From Burkholderiaceae bacterium (lineage in GTDB: Bacteria > Pseudomonadota > Gammaproteobacteria > Burkholderiales > Burkholderiaceae_C), in NCBI GenBank assembly GCA_913776825.1, contig CAJYPV010000008.1, forward strand, positions 1 through 64,000: 64,000 nt of DNA, written 5' to 3'. The translations under genes and the position numbers were made by a program. Positions 52,637 through 61,749 of this stretch are shown in pieces. The notes under the pieces were generated by a model. It made no database searches and had not been told where the DNA came from. It saw only the letters and a program-made list of their open reading frames with translations. The stretch's first letter is position 1. Every line of letters begins with the position of its first letter.

Positions 52637-54616
52637 ATGTGGAGTGCCTACAGCGTCAGCTGTCCCCAACTGTCACAGCTCGGCGCATGGGATGCGCCGC
52701 TGCCCTCCTGGCCCGATTCGCCGCCCGAGCCTGAAGCGCCCTTGCTCGACGTGCATGAGCGCTTCGAGACGCTCTATCGCCTGCGTGGCCGGCAAGGGCC
52801 GAACTCGCTGCGCGCGATCGCCGCCAAGGTGGTGGAGATGCAGGCCGATCCGGACACGCCCGCGCGGCTGCGGCCCTTGCTCGGCAAGTGGACGTCGGAA
52901 CACGGACGAAAGGCAGTCGCGTTGCTCGTCGAATTCCGCAATGAATTCCAGGCGCTCTCGCTGGAGAACGCCGGCGGTCGTCCGGACAACTTCGAGCGGG
53001 ACACGCTGCCCTCCCTGTATGAGGCCGCCATCGTCTGCGTGGCCCTCGGCATGGACCGCATGCCCGCGATTCGCGACTGGCTTCACCGGCATCTGAAGGC
53101 CGACCAGCGACGGCTGCGTCACGGCGGCGTGTTCAAGACCCCGGTTCACGCGCTGGCCTGGACCATCGCCGGTGCGTTCATGGCGTCGGCCCCCTCGCTC
53201 AAGGCCTTGCGAGGGGACGATGCCGCATTCGCCCTGGAGGGTCCGAACGGCAGGCCCTGGCTGCCCGCCACCGCCGTGCTGGCCGCCACGCCGCTGCTGG
53301 CGTGGCTGGACAGCGTGCTGGATGCGGGATGGGCTCACCTCGAGCATGAGCAGTTGCTGCAGCGCGATGAGTTCTTCGGCAATGAGCTTGCCGCGCGCCT
53401 GCACGAACAGCACAGCGTTTCCGAGCAGCGGGCCGCCCTGCATGACGCGCTGAGCGGCCTGATCGCGGGCGTCCTGATGCGTGTCGGCGTGGGCGCGGCC
53501 TGGGCAGCCGGTCAGCCAGGCGGCATTCGGGCGGCCGAGCATGTGGCGCTGAGCGCCATGCTGGAAACCTTCGCGTTCGGGATAGCGCCCAGCGTGTGGC
53601 GCAGCTTCTTTCCCTTGCAGGACCACGGCGCGTCGCACGCCCATTTGAGGGCGCTCTCCAGCACCCGATTCACGCCGTGGGCGTTCCGGACCATGGAGCC
53701 GGGCCAAGGTCAGTCGGCGCGATTCCGTTCGACGGGCGCCGCCATGCTTCGGCAGGCCTTGAAGCCGTCCACCCTGGTGCGGGCGGCCCTGTTGATCGCG
53801 CCGACCCTCGCCGCTCGCAGCGTGGTGCTCAACGTCCTGCCCTATCCGGCGGGGCTCAACACGCAGCACGAATCCAGTCCGGACCCGACGACGCAGTCCC
53901 TGGGACCGACGATCGATCCGGCATTGGCCGCGCTGACCGGCGCGGCGGCCACGATGCTGGCAACGGCCGCGCTCTATGCGTCCCCGTTCCTTCGCAATAC
54001 CCTGGCGCGCACCCTGGACCCGGCCGTCGAGCGACTCGCCCAGCGGGTCTTTCAGTCGGTGGCCCATGGCGGACAACGGCTCGCCGCCGCCCTCGGCTGG
54101 CCGGGCACGGACACGCCGCCTGAGCCAGGGACCCACACCGGCACCGGCACCGGCACCAGCCACAGAGACAGCACCGACAACGCCATCGAGATGACCGCGC
54201 TGAGTCGCCCGTCATTCCCGTTTCCCCCGGGACGGTCGGTCATCCGTGCGGCGCCGCCGACCTCCTCCGGCGCCACGGGCATCGCCGCTGGCCCGCATCG
54301 CGCGCCACGGGGCCTGCCTTCATCGCGGACCGCGGCAACGGCCCCAGCCTCGACCTCGGCCTCCGCATCAGCCGCGCCTCGCGGGCGAGGCCAGCCGGAT
54401 CGGCCCGGCCCTGCACGCCCCTCGATGGTTTCGGACCCGACGGCGCAACTGCGCCCCTCGGCCCCCTCAGCGCTCACGGTGCACGCCGCGCCCGCAAACC
54501 GCTCCACGCGCGCCGCGCCGTCGACCCGCTGGACGCGGGCCGAGGTCCATGCGCCGCCTGGCCGCGAGCCGTTGCTCCTGAACCTGTCGGACGACGACGA
54601 CGAGACCGGCGTGTGA
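52637..54616 (+). CDS. paralogue array gene D: unknown membrane-associated protein
   Basis: 659 residues, CAGGAG upstream. The N-terminus MWSAYSVSCPQLSQLGAW matches A and B, and the first disordered segment is much shorter (20-45). Core: 'MQADPDTPARLRPLLGKW' (68-85), 'LPSLYEAAIVCVALGM' (124-139), 'LLQRDEFFGNELAARL' (240-255), 'ALSSTRFTPWA' (339-349) and 'LKPSTLVRAALLIAP' (375-389). Hydrophobic regions lie at about 170-186, 210-230, 272-292, 380-402 and 427-450, the last followed by 'LARTLDPAVERL'. The tail (480-659) has a GTGTGT run and Ser/Arg/Pro-rich sequence ending in an acidic LSDDDDETGV. Its stop overlaps an in-frame GTG that could begin gene E. Confidence 0.75.
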   Translation: MWSAYSVSCPQLSQLGAWDAPLPSWPDSPPEPEAPLLDVHERFETLYRLRGRQGPNSLRAIAAKVVEMQADPDTPARLRPLLGKWTSEHGRKAVALLVEFRNEFQALSLENAGGRPDNFERDTLPSLYEAAIVCVALGMDRMPAIRDWLHRHLKADQRRLRHGGVFKTPVHALAWTIAGAFMASAPSLKALRGDDAAFALEGPNGRPWLPATAVLAATPLLAWLDSVLDAGWAHLEHEQLLQRDEFFGNELAARLHEQHSVSEQRAALHDALSGLIAGVLMRVGVGAAWAAGQPGGIRAAEHVALSAMLETFAFGIAPSVWRSFFPLQDHGASHAHLRALSSTRFTPWAFRTMEPGQGQSARFRSTGAAMLRQALKPSTLVRAALLIAPTLAARSVVLNVLPYPAGLNTQHESSPDPTTQSLGPTIDPALAALTGAAATMLATAALYASPFLRNTLARTLDPAVERLAQRVFQSVAHGGQRLAAALGWPGTDTPPEPGTHTGTGTGTSHRDSTDNAIEMTALSRPSFPFPPGRSVIRAAPPTSSGATGIAAGPHRAPRGLPSSRTAATAPASTSASASAAPRGRGQPDRPGPARPSMVSDPTAQLRPSAPSALTVHAAPANRSTRAAPSTRWTRAEVHAPPGREPLLLNLSDDDDETGV

Positions 54617-54726
54617 AGCGCCGCGCGGTGCGCCGCTGCCGCGCGTCTTCATTCGCCCGATCACCAGGGTGTCCCGTCAGGCGCCATGGCCCCACCCCTC
54701 GATTGCCCCTCGCGGGCCCCTCATCG

Positions 54727-56148
54727 ATGTACCGATTGCCCGCCGCGTCCAGCGTCGTCTCTGCAGCGCGTCCAGCGCCCGATGCCCCGCCCGCCGCCGC
54801 CGGCCGGCTGCAACGGACGACTTCGGCCACCATGCTGTCGATCCAGCGGCAGGCCCTGCTGGACGATCCGCTCACGCCGGCCTCGCTGCGCGAACGACTG
54901 CGCTGCTGGGCCCAGGATCAGGACGAGGAGGCGGCCGAGCTGGTCGACCATTGGCGCACCCAGTTCTGGCCGCTGGCGAAGGCCGAAGGCTGGCGCGAAG
55001 GCGACCATCGGGACGACATCGAGCCCACGCTGTTTCGGGCCGCTGCGCTGTTCGTGGCCGCGGGGCTGTCCACCCCCGAACTCGCCCGGGCGCAACTCGC
55101 GATGAGCCAGGCGCGGGATGAGGACCTGGACGACGCCGCGCGCTTTCTCGGCACCCTGGTGGGTCACTGCCTTCCAGCGATGGCCACCTGGTTTCAACGC
55201 GCAGGCCGCGCGATCACGCATCGCGCGGTCGACCCGGACACCGCCGCGTCGCCAGGCCCGATGCGCTGGCTCGATGCCGCGACCCCTGCCGCCTGCGGCG
55301 CGCTGCAGGCCTGGGGCGAGTCGATGCGCGACGCGGTCAGCCGGTTGAGCCTGCTCGACCCGCGCGCCGACCTCGGCCCTGCGCTGGCGCGGCAACTCGA
55401 TCACCGTCTGCGGCGCACGCCGCTGGATCAGCGCACCGTGCGCAGCAATGTGCACTGGACCGCCCAGGTGGTCGGCCGCGGGCTGGCGCTGCCCGGCCTG
55501 ATCGAGGTCGCAGGACGCGTGCCCGACAGCCTGCGCGTCGGGCTGGACCTGCTGATCGAGCTCGCGGCTCAGCTCGCGGTGAGCAGTTGGCTGGAGCACG
55601 GCAGCCGACCGGCGCCGCCCTCGCCGGCCCAGTACAGCCTGTTGATGGTGTCCCAACGCGATCTGGCCCAGCGCGTGGACGCGCTGGCCTCGGTCGAGAT
55701 GATGCCGCATGCCGCCAGTGAGGTGGTGAGCCACGGGCTGCGGGCATCGCTCGGTCGGCCCGAGTTCGCCGCGCTGCTGCAAGCGCTGGTGGTGTGGGCC
55801 GGCTTCGCGGCTCAGGCGATGCTGATCGATCGCCATCCGCCGCCGATCGGCCTGGCCGCGCCGTCGCCGGGTGAGCCGCTGCGCGTCGATCCGCTCGTCA
55901 GCCCACGCGAAGCGATGGTCGAGGGTCTGCAGGTGGCGATGATCTCCAGCCTGATGACCTATGCCGCGCTCACCGCACGCGCGCATGCGCCGGCCTTGAA
56001 TTCCCGGGTCCATGCGGGCGTGGACCGACTGCGCCAATGGTGGCGGGGCGGTGTGGCCGCGTCAGGCGCGGTCGCGGCTGAAGGTCCGCCCAGCCGTCGC
56101 GGACGACCGCGCCCGACCGACATGCCGCCCTCGGGAGCAACGCGATGA
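54727..56148 (+). CDS. paralogue array gene E: unknown membrane-associated protein
   Basis: 473 residues from ATG 54727 (MYRLPAASSV, comparable to MYPLRSAASP of gene H). A GTG at 54613 overlapping gene D's stop would add 38 Arg-rich residues and give tight coupling, so the start is unsettled. Core: 'ALLDDPLTPASLRERLRCW' (43-61), 'FWPLAKAEGWREGDHRDDI' (80-98), 'PTLFRAAALFVAAGL' (100-114), 'LLDPRADLGPALARQL' (209-224), 'MVSQRDLAQRVDAL' (307-320), and 'LQVAMISSLMTYAALTARAH' (401-420) running into APA. It has the shortest tail of the array. It overlaps F by four bases. Confidence 0.72.
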   Translation: MYRLPAASSVVSAARPAPDAPPAAAGRLQRTTSATMLSIQRQALLDDPLTPASLRERLRCWAQDQDEEAAELVDHWRTQFWPLAKAEGWREGDHRDDIEPTLFRAAALFVAAGLSTPELARAQLAMSQARDEDLDDAARFLGTLVGHCLPAMATWFQRAGRAITHRAVDPDTAASPGPMRWLDAATPAACGALQAWGESMRDAVSRLSLLDPRADLGPALARQLDHRLRRTPLDQRTVRSNVHWTAQVVGRGLALPGLIEVAGRVPDSLRVGLDLLIELAAQLAVSSWLEHGSRPAPPSPAQYSLLMVSQRDLAQRVDALASVEMMPHAASEVVSHGLRASLGRPEFAALLQALVVWAGFAAQAMLIDRHPPPIGLAAPSPGEPLRVDPLVSPREAMVEGLQVAMISSLMTYAALTARAHAPALNSRVHAGVDRLRQWWRGGVAASGAVAAEGPPSRRGRPRPTDMPPSGATR

Positions 56149-58010
56149 TCCCCGCCCGCACTGGGCCACGCGGCTGGGATGCCGGCGCCTTCGGCCCGGC
56201 GGATATCGGCGCGATCCCGGACCGCGGCGATGCGTCCGCGGACGACCTCGATGCTCAGCAGCACGAGACCCACGAGGCGCCGATGTGGGACCGCGATGTC
56301 CGCCAGGGTCGCCGCGTGCAGAGCCATCACGACGATCGCAGCGACCGAGGCGATCGAAGCGATCGAAGCGATCGAAACGATTACCCATTCCGTGCCGCGC
56401 GTGCCGCTCGATCGCCGCATGCCCATGCCCATGCCCGCGGTCGACCTGCCGATCGCCGAGCAGACGTCGACGACGCGTCAGCCTCGGCTTCCGCACCGAT
56501 GGCGAACCCAAGCATCGCGGCGCAACAAGCCCGCGAGGCGGCCGTTCGGGCCCAGCTCCGCAACGAGTTCGCGCACGCGGCGATCGAACGGGCCGTGCGC
56601 GCCTTGATCGATGATCCGCTCACGCCGGTGACCGTGCGCGAGCGGTTGGCACGCCTCACGCCCGCCGACCGCGATCAGATTCAGCGCCTCACGTCCGATC
56701 TGGTGGAGGGCTTCCTGCCGGTGGCCGCCGCCGCTGAATGGACGGAACACGCCTACCGCGTCGAAGTCACACCCGCCTTGACCCGCGCGGCCGCGCTGAT
56801 GGTGGCGGTCGGCATCGGTCATACGGACCTCGTGGCCGCCCGCCTCGCCTTTCGTCATGCGCTCGACAAGGCATGCTTCAACCACGTGGCCAATTCGCTG
56901 CAGTATGCGGCGGGGCAAATCATGCCGAGTCTGTATATCTGGCTGGTCCGCCTCCTCGATGGCGCGTTGCGCATGTCGGGAGGGAATTATTCGACAGGCC
57001 CTGCCGGCAATCCCTTCTTCAACCGTGCGGCCTGGCCGACCGCATGCGCCGGCGCGATGGTCTGGTCGGAATCGGCGCGTGAAGACATGTTGGACGGGCG
57101 CCTGCTCGGCCCCCGACCGCAATTTGTCCATGCGCTGGCGCGCGAACTGGCCGCACGATTCAGGCTCGACGCATCCACCCAGCGCGACCAGCGCTGCAAT
57201 CGGCTCTGGATGCTGCAGATGATCGCGCATGTGTTCATGATCCCCGCCGCGGTCAGGGTCGCCGGGGGTGTGCCGGGGATGTTCCACGCGTCCCAGGAAA
57301 TGATGGCGGACCTGGCGTCCCGCACGGCCATGGCCTACCTGGACGACAAGCAGTGCCCACGGGACTTGCCCGCCCTGATGCCCTACAGCTTCCTGGCGCT
57401 GTCGCAACGCGACCTGGCGCAACGGATCGAGTCCCTGGCCAACACCGGCCCGGCGCAATGGAGCGAGACGACGATGGCTCGACGGCTGCTGCGCATGACG
57501 CTGAGCTTTGCGCGACCTTCCAGCGTGCTGGAAGGCCTTGTCGCCCTCGCCGGCCTGAGCCTTCAGGGCCTGCTCCTGGACCTCCGATCGCCGCCCTTCG
57601 GGCAGGCGCCGCTGGCGTCCAGCACCGGCATCGATGGCCATGCGGACACCGACCACGGCCGCTGGCCGCTCGACCACCCGGGACTGAATCAGCAGGTCAG
57701 CGCACGCGACAGCCTGTGGTTCGGCTTGATGCATGTGACCCTGTCCACGCTGACCAGCTACGCCCTGCTCACCGCACGGGCCCACGCGCCGGCGGTGAAC
57801 GCGGTCGTCGACCGCTGGCTGGAACGACTCGGCCAGTGGTGGCGGGCGGACGCCGAGACCCGCCCCGCCGACCTGGCGGTGTCCAGGGCGCCCAGGGCGC
57901 CGAGTCCGTCGAGTTCGTCGAGTCCGGCAAATCCACGCGGCAGGCCGCCGCGCACCGCCTACGTCCCGGGCCTCCACCGTCGGTCCGCGCCGGACCGTCG
58001 CGCGCCATGA
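56145..58010 (+). CDS. paralogue array gene F: unknown membrane-associated protein
   Basis: 621 residues; the ATG overlaps E's stop (ATGA). The first 135 residues are disordered and contain RSDRGDRSDRSDRND, encoded by 9-nt tandem repeats near 56341-56380, and HAHAHAR from CCCATG-type repeats. Core: 'ALIDDPLTPVTVRERLARL' (153-171), 'GFLPVAAAAEW' (189-199), 'PALTRAAALMVAVGI' (210-224), a 'LLGPRPQFVHALAREL' box, 'ALSQRDLAQRIESL', 'ARPSSVLEGLVALAG' and 'YALLTARAHAPAVN'. The tail ends 'TAYVPGLHRRSAPDRRAP', shared with gene H (AYIPGIHRQRA). It overlaps G by four bases. Confidence 0.74.
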   Translation: MIPARTGPRGWDAGAFGPADIGAIPDRGDASADDLDAQQHETHEAPMWDRDVRQGRRVQSHHDDRSDRGDRSDRSDRNDYPFRAARAARSPHAHAHARGRPADRRADVDDASASASAPMANPSIAAQQAREAAVRAQLRNEFAHAAIERAVRALIDDPLTPVTVRERLARLTPADRDQIQRLTSDLVEGFLPVAAAAEWTEHAYRVEVTPALTRAAALMVAVGIGHTDLVAARLAFRHALDKACFNHVANSLQYAAGQIMPSLYIWLVRLLDGALRMSGGNYSTGPAGNPFFNRAAWPTACAGAMVWSESAREDMLDGRLLGPRPQFVHALARELAARFRLDASTQRDQRCNRLWMLQMIAHVFMIPAAVRVAGGVPGMFHASQEMMADLASRTAMAYLDDKQCPRDLPALMPYSFLALSQRDLAQRIESLANTGPAQWSETTMARRLLRMTLSFARPSSVLEGLVALAGLSLQGLLLDLRSPPFGQAPLASSTGIDGHADTDHGRWPLDHPGLNQQVSARDSLWFGLMHVTLSTLTSYALLTARAHAPAVNAVVDRWLERLGQWWRADAETRPADLAVSRAPRAPSPSSSSSPANPRGRPPRTAYVPGLHRRSAPDRRAP

Positions 58011-59740
58011 TCCCCGCCGCAGCGGCCGGCGGCCGGGGCCAAGCGCCTGCCGATGAGCCTGAGGACGATCCCCCCGGCGCCCGTGCCGTGGTCGTCAGAC
58101 GCCATGACGCCGTGCGCGCCCTGATCGACGATCCGTTGACGCCGCCCGCGGTGCGCGCCTGTCTGATGGCCTGGACGCCCGATCAGCAGACCCGCGCCGA
58201 TCGGATCATGGCGCATCTGTTGACCGTCTGCCGGGAGCTCAGCGAGCGTGAGGGCATCGCGCCCAGGGTCTTCGATGAGCAGGTCGTGCCCACCCTGCAC
58301 CGGGCCGCAGTGCTGTTGGTGAGCGCCCGGCTGGACACTGCCGATCAGGTGGCCGAAGCCTTGTGGGCCAGCCATCTGCGCGACGAACATCTGCTGGACC
58401 CGACCGCCCGCTCGGGTCGCGGGGTGACGATCATGGTGCTGTGCACGCTGGCATTCAGCCTGGTGCATGTGGTCCAGACGGTGACCACGCCGCGCGAGAC
58501 CCTCCAGGACTTCCTGCGTCAGTCCCCGGCCAGCCATTGGCGTGACTGCAGCGCGCTGCGCGCGGCGGCCATCACGCTGGCGGATTCGACCGCCGACCGC
58601 CTGCTGGAAGGGCGACTGCTGCCTGCGCGGGCCGCGCTGACCCATCCCCTGGCAGCGGTGCTGGCGCGACGACGCGGCATCGACGCGAGCGGCGAGCGTG
58701 AGCTGCGCAGCGTCATCCGCACCGGGATGCAGGTGGCGGGCCGAGTGGTGCTGTTGCCCGCGTTGGCCGCCACCTTGGGGCCGATCACCAACATGGCGCG
58801 CTGGTGGGGCGACCTGGCCCTGTGGCTGGTGCTGGAATGGGCCAGTGCGGAGTTTCCGGAGATCGACGTCGCCACCCGACGGCTGAGCGTCGGCGACTAC
58901 TCGCTGTTGCTGCTGTCTCAACCCGACCTCGCCCGCCGCGTGGGGGCCCTGTCGGTGCTGAGCACGATGGAGTCTCCGCCGGACTCGCCGTCCTGGCTGA
59001 CCCTGCTGGGCGAGCGCCTTCGGGATCTGCCTCGCCCTTCCACGATCGCGCAGGCGCTGGTGCTGTGGGCCAGTTTCTACGCCGAGACGCAGCTGTTGTC
59101 CCAGCAGCCCTGGCCGGTGGGCGAGGTCCTGCCAAACGGAGAACGTCCGTCGTTATGGCGGCACTTGAACAGCGATACCCGCGACGGCTTCGACTGTCTG
59201 CTGCTGGGGGCCTTGAGCGTGGGCATCGGCACAGTGGGCACCTATGCCGCCCTGACCGTACGCGCGCATGCGCCCGCCATCGATGCAGGCGCCGCGGCGG
59301 TGGGGGATCGGTTGCGTCGATGGATCCTGAATGTGGCCGGGCAGACCCGCGCGGCCACGGACACGCCCCGCGCCGAGGCGACGCCGCCGGACCCGAGGTC
59401 CGCTCCGCCATCAGCCGATTCGCCGCCTGCTCGCCCCTACGGCACGCCCGGCCGCTCGCGGGCGTCGCTCACGGCCGCCTCCACGGCGAGCTCGACCTCG
59501 CCTCGTGAGCGTCGTGCGATGCAGGCGACGGGGGCCATTGCGCTGCCGGCCTCGCGCCGATCGTCTCCCTCACGCGTCGATGAGGCCTCGACCTCGAGCT
59601 CGACGTCGACCGCCGAGCGCCGCGCCCGACCCTCGCCACCTTCGGCGACAGACACCGCGGACGACGCCGCCCCCGACGACGCTGCCCGTCGCCCGCGCCT
59701 GCACCGGCATCGACGGCCCGATCGCGGCGGCGACCCATGA
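58007..59740 (+). CDS. paralogue array gene G: unknown membrane-associated protein
   Basis: 577 residues; ATGA overlap with F, and the start MIPAAAAGG resembles F's MIPARTGP. Core: 'ALIDDPLTPPAVRACLMAW' (38-56), 'PTLHRAAVLLVSARL' (95-109), then a 'LLPARAALTHPLAAVL' box, 'LLSQPDLARRVGAL', 'PRPSTIAQALVLWAS' and 'YAALTVRAHAPAID'. Hydrophobic stretches include 'GVTIMVLCTLAFSLVHVVQT', 'VVLLPALAATLGPI' and 'LLLGALSVGIGTVGTYAALT'. The 140-residue tail is Ser/Arg/Ala/Pro-rich with 'STASSTSPRERR' and 'STSSSTSTAERR' near-repeats. Gene H follows after 36 bp. Confidence 0.74.
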   Translation: MIPAAAAGGRGQAPADEPEDDPPGARAVVVRRHDAVRALIDDPLTPPAVRACLMAWTPDQQTRADRIMAHLLTVCRELSEREGIAPRVFDEQVVPTLHRAAVLLVSARLDTADQVAEALWASHLRDEHLLDPTARSGRGVTIMVLCTLAFSLVHVVQTVTTPRETLQDFLRQSPASHWRDCSALRAAAITLADSTADRLLEGRLLPARAALTHPLAAVLARRRGIDASGERELRSVIRTGMQVAGRVVLLPALAATLGPITNMARWWGDLALWLVLEWASAEFPEIDVATRRLSVGDYSLLLLSQPDLARRVGALSVLSTMESPPDSPSWLTLLGERLRDLPRPSTIAQALVLWASFYAETQLLSQQPWPVGEVLPNGERPSLWRHLNSDTRDGFDCLLLGALSVGIGTVGTYAALTVRAHAPAIDAGAAAVGDRLRRWILNVAGQTRAATDTPRAEATPPDPRSAPPSADSPPARPYGTPGRSRASLTAASTASSTSPRERRAMQATGAIALPASRRSSPSRVDEASTSSSTSTAERRARPSPPSATDTADDAAPDDAARRPRLHRHRRPDRGGDP

Positions 59741-59776
59741 TGTCCGTCCTTGAGGCGCCCTACCGGAAGGTCCCCG

Positions 59777-61540
59777 ATGTATCCGCTTCGCTCCGCCGCC
59801 TCGCCCCTCCCGGTCGCCGATGACGCGACGGGCTTTCCGACCGCGCCCGATGACCTGGACCGCCCGGACATCCTGAACACGCTCGCCAACGTGTCGCGAC
59901 CACGCGGCAGCCGAGGCGATCGTGCGTTGACGCGATCGGGCCGCGCGCCCGACGACCCCACCTCGGTCGCGCCGGCGCCTGCACCGCCGTCGCGGACCGC
60001 GTCGACGAGCGGGACCGACCTCCAGCCCTGCGTGGATGCGCTGCTGGATGACCCGGACCTGCCCGCCCCCCTGCGTCTGCGGCTGAACCAATGGGGCTCG
60101 TCCGAAGATCAACAGGCCCAGGCGATGGCCGAGATGCTGACGGAAGGTTTTCGCCCGCTGGCGACGGCGCTGGAATGGCCGGAGGCCGACTACCAGTCCG
60201 AGGTCGTGCCGGCCTTGAAGCGCGCGGCCGTGCTGCTGGTGGCGGCGAATCTGGAGGATCCCGTCACGGTCGCCGCGCGGCTGCTCGGCAGCTACCGGCG
60301 GGACGACGAACTCGACAATGTGGGCCGCTACCTGCTGTTCCTGGTCGGCGAATGCGTGCCCTCGATCCTGATCTGGACGCAGCGGCTGTTCAACTCGGCA
60401 TCGGCCGCCGAGGGCGGACAGCCCGACACCGCGTCGCTGCGGAGGCTGGCGTCGTCGGGATGGCTGGCACCGGCCCTGTGCGGCCTGCTGCACGCGACGG
60501 CCGTATCGATGCGCCAGGCCTGTCGACGCATCGCCCTGCTGGATCCGACCCCGCACTACACCCATGCGCTCGCGCGCCAACTGGAGCGGCGCTGGCGAGG
60601 CCCGGCCGAAGCGCAGCGGGATGTCGACGCCAATCTGCATTGGTTTCAGCAAATGGTCAGCCGCGTGCTGCTGACCCCCGGATTGGTGGCGCTGACGGGT
60701 CCATTGACCCACGACGCCCGGCTGACGATGGACTACGCGGTGAACCTGGTCAGCCTGGAGGCCCATGTGCTTTGGGGCGAGCGTCTGGGACGTCGCCCCA
60801 TGCCGCCCTTGCTCGATTACAGCCTTCTGGTCCTGTCGCAGCGGGACCTGCCGCAGCGCATCGAGCGTCTGGAGCGGCTGCACCAATTGCCCAAGCATCC
60901 GTTCGGGCGGTCCTCCGCGAGCGCGCCGTCGGCGTTCGGCTGGCCGCGCGCCAGCACCTGGCTGCATGCGGCGGTGGTCGGTGCCGGCCTGCTGGCGCAA
61001 TCGCTGTGGCTGGATCCGCCGCCGCTCAGCCGACGCTGGATGGCAGGCGCCAGCGGCGCTGACGCGGTCCATGCCGGGACGCCGACGGTCTCAGCGCCCT
61101 ATTCGGCCCGAGAAACGATGCTCGACGGCTTGCAGGTGGCGCTGATCTCGACGCTGCTGACCTACGCCACCCTCACCGTCCGCGCCCATGCGCCCGCGAT
61201 CGATGCCCGGGCCCGGGACGGCCTGGACCGGCTGCAGCAATGGTGGCAGGGGCCCGACGAGGCCTCGATGCGGGACCCGCCGCCGAATCGCCCGACTGGG
61301 GCGACGACCGGTCTCGCCCATGCCCCAGGTCGAGGGGACGCGGTGTCAGGCCGCGTGAGGCGCCGTCGAGCGCTGCCGGACACGACCGGAGCGCGGGGAG
61401 CGCTGGGAGCGGCCGACGGCGAGGATGGCGCCGGATCGGCAGCCGTGTTCCGCGCGAGCCGGTCGCCGAGCCCCGCCAACTCGGCCTACATCCCGGGCAT
61501 CCATCGCCAGCGCGCGACGGGCCGCGACCCGGCTCGCTGA
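59777..61540 (+). CDS. paralogue array gene H: unknown membrane-associated protein
   Basis: 587 residues from the ATG at 59777, preceded by GGAAGG; an upstream ATG at 59750 lacks this. The N-terminal 85 residues are disordered. Core: 'ALLDDPDLPAPLRLRLNQW' (88-106), 'GFRPLATALEWPEADY' (124-139), 'PALKRAAVLLVAANL' (145-159), 'LLDPTPHYTHALARQL' (254-269), 'VLSQRDLPQRIERLERL', 'PRASTWLHAAVVGAG' and 'LQVALISTLLTYATLTVRAH' running into APA. The tail ends near 'NSAYIPGIHRQRATGRDPAR'. It is the last gene of the array; acnA starts 209 bp downstream. Confidence 0.75.
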   Translation: MYPLRSAASPLPVADDATGFPTAPDDLDRPDILNTLANVSRPRGSRGDRALTRSGRAPDDPTSVAPAPAPPSRTASTSGTDLQPCVDALLDDPDLPAPLRLRLNQWGSSEDQQAQAMAEMLTEGFRPLATALEWPEADYQSEVVPALKRAAVLLVAANLEDPVTVAARLLGSYRRDDELDNVGRYLLFLVGECVPSILIWTQRLFNSASAAEGGQPDTASLRRLASSGWLAPALCGLLHATAVSMRQACRRIALLDPTPHYTHALARQLERRWRGPAEAQRDVDANLHWFQQMVSRVLLTPGLVALTGPLTHDARLTMDYAVNLVSLEAHVLWGERLGRRPMPPLLDYSLLVLSQRDLPQRIERLERLHQLPKHPFGRSSASAPSAFGWPRASTWLHAAVVGAGLLAQSLWLDPPPLSRRWMAGASGADAVHAGTPTVSAPYSARETMLDGLQVALISTLLTYATLTVRAHAPAIDARARDGLDRLQQWWQGPDEASMRDPPPNRPTGATTGLAHAPGRGDAVSGRVRRRRALPDTTGARGALGAADGEDGAGSAAVFRASRSPSPANSAYIPGIHRQRATGRDPAR

Positions 61541-61592
61541 GGCGCTGCCGCGGCCATTCCCTGCACGGGCCGGATTTGGGCGATTGGCGACC

Positions 61593-61627
61593 TGACCCCC
61601 AGGCACGTCACTCGCCCAATGGGGTCA
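61593..61627 (+). terminator. weak inverted repeat between array and acnA
   Basis: TGACCCC (61593-61599) and GGGGTCA (61621-61627) can pair across a 21-nt loop. There is no U-tract, so this is only a possible 3' end of the array transcript or an operator-like site in front of acnA. The remainder of the 209-bp gap shows nothing else I can support. Confidence 0.3.
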
Positions 61628-61749
61628 TCCGATTGCCGCGCAGTCGGGCCACAATCAGTCGGATCCGTTCGAATTCCTCGCGGAATGGCCGGCCGTGCAC
61701 GCGGGTGCGGGCCGAGCTTCCGCGCATCCACAAAGCCAAGGAGTGAGCC

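Noticed and set aside
45462..61749. Integrative element or prophage carrying the paralogue array
   Set aside because: No integrase, transposase, tRNA end or flanking direct repeat was seen; local duplication explains the array equally well.
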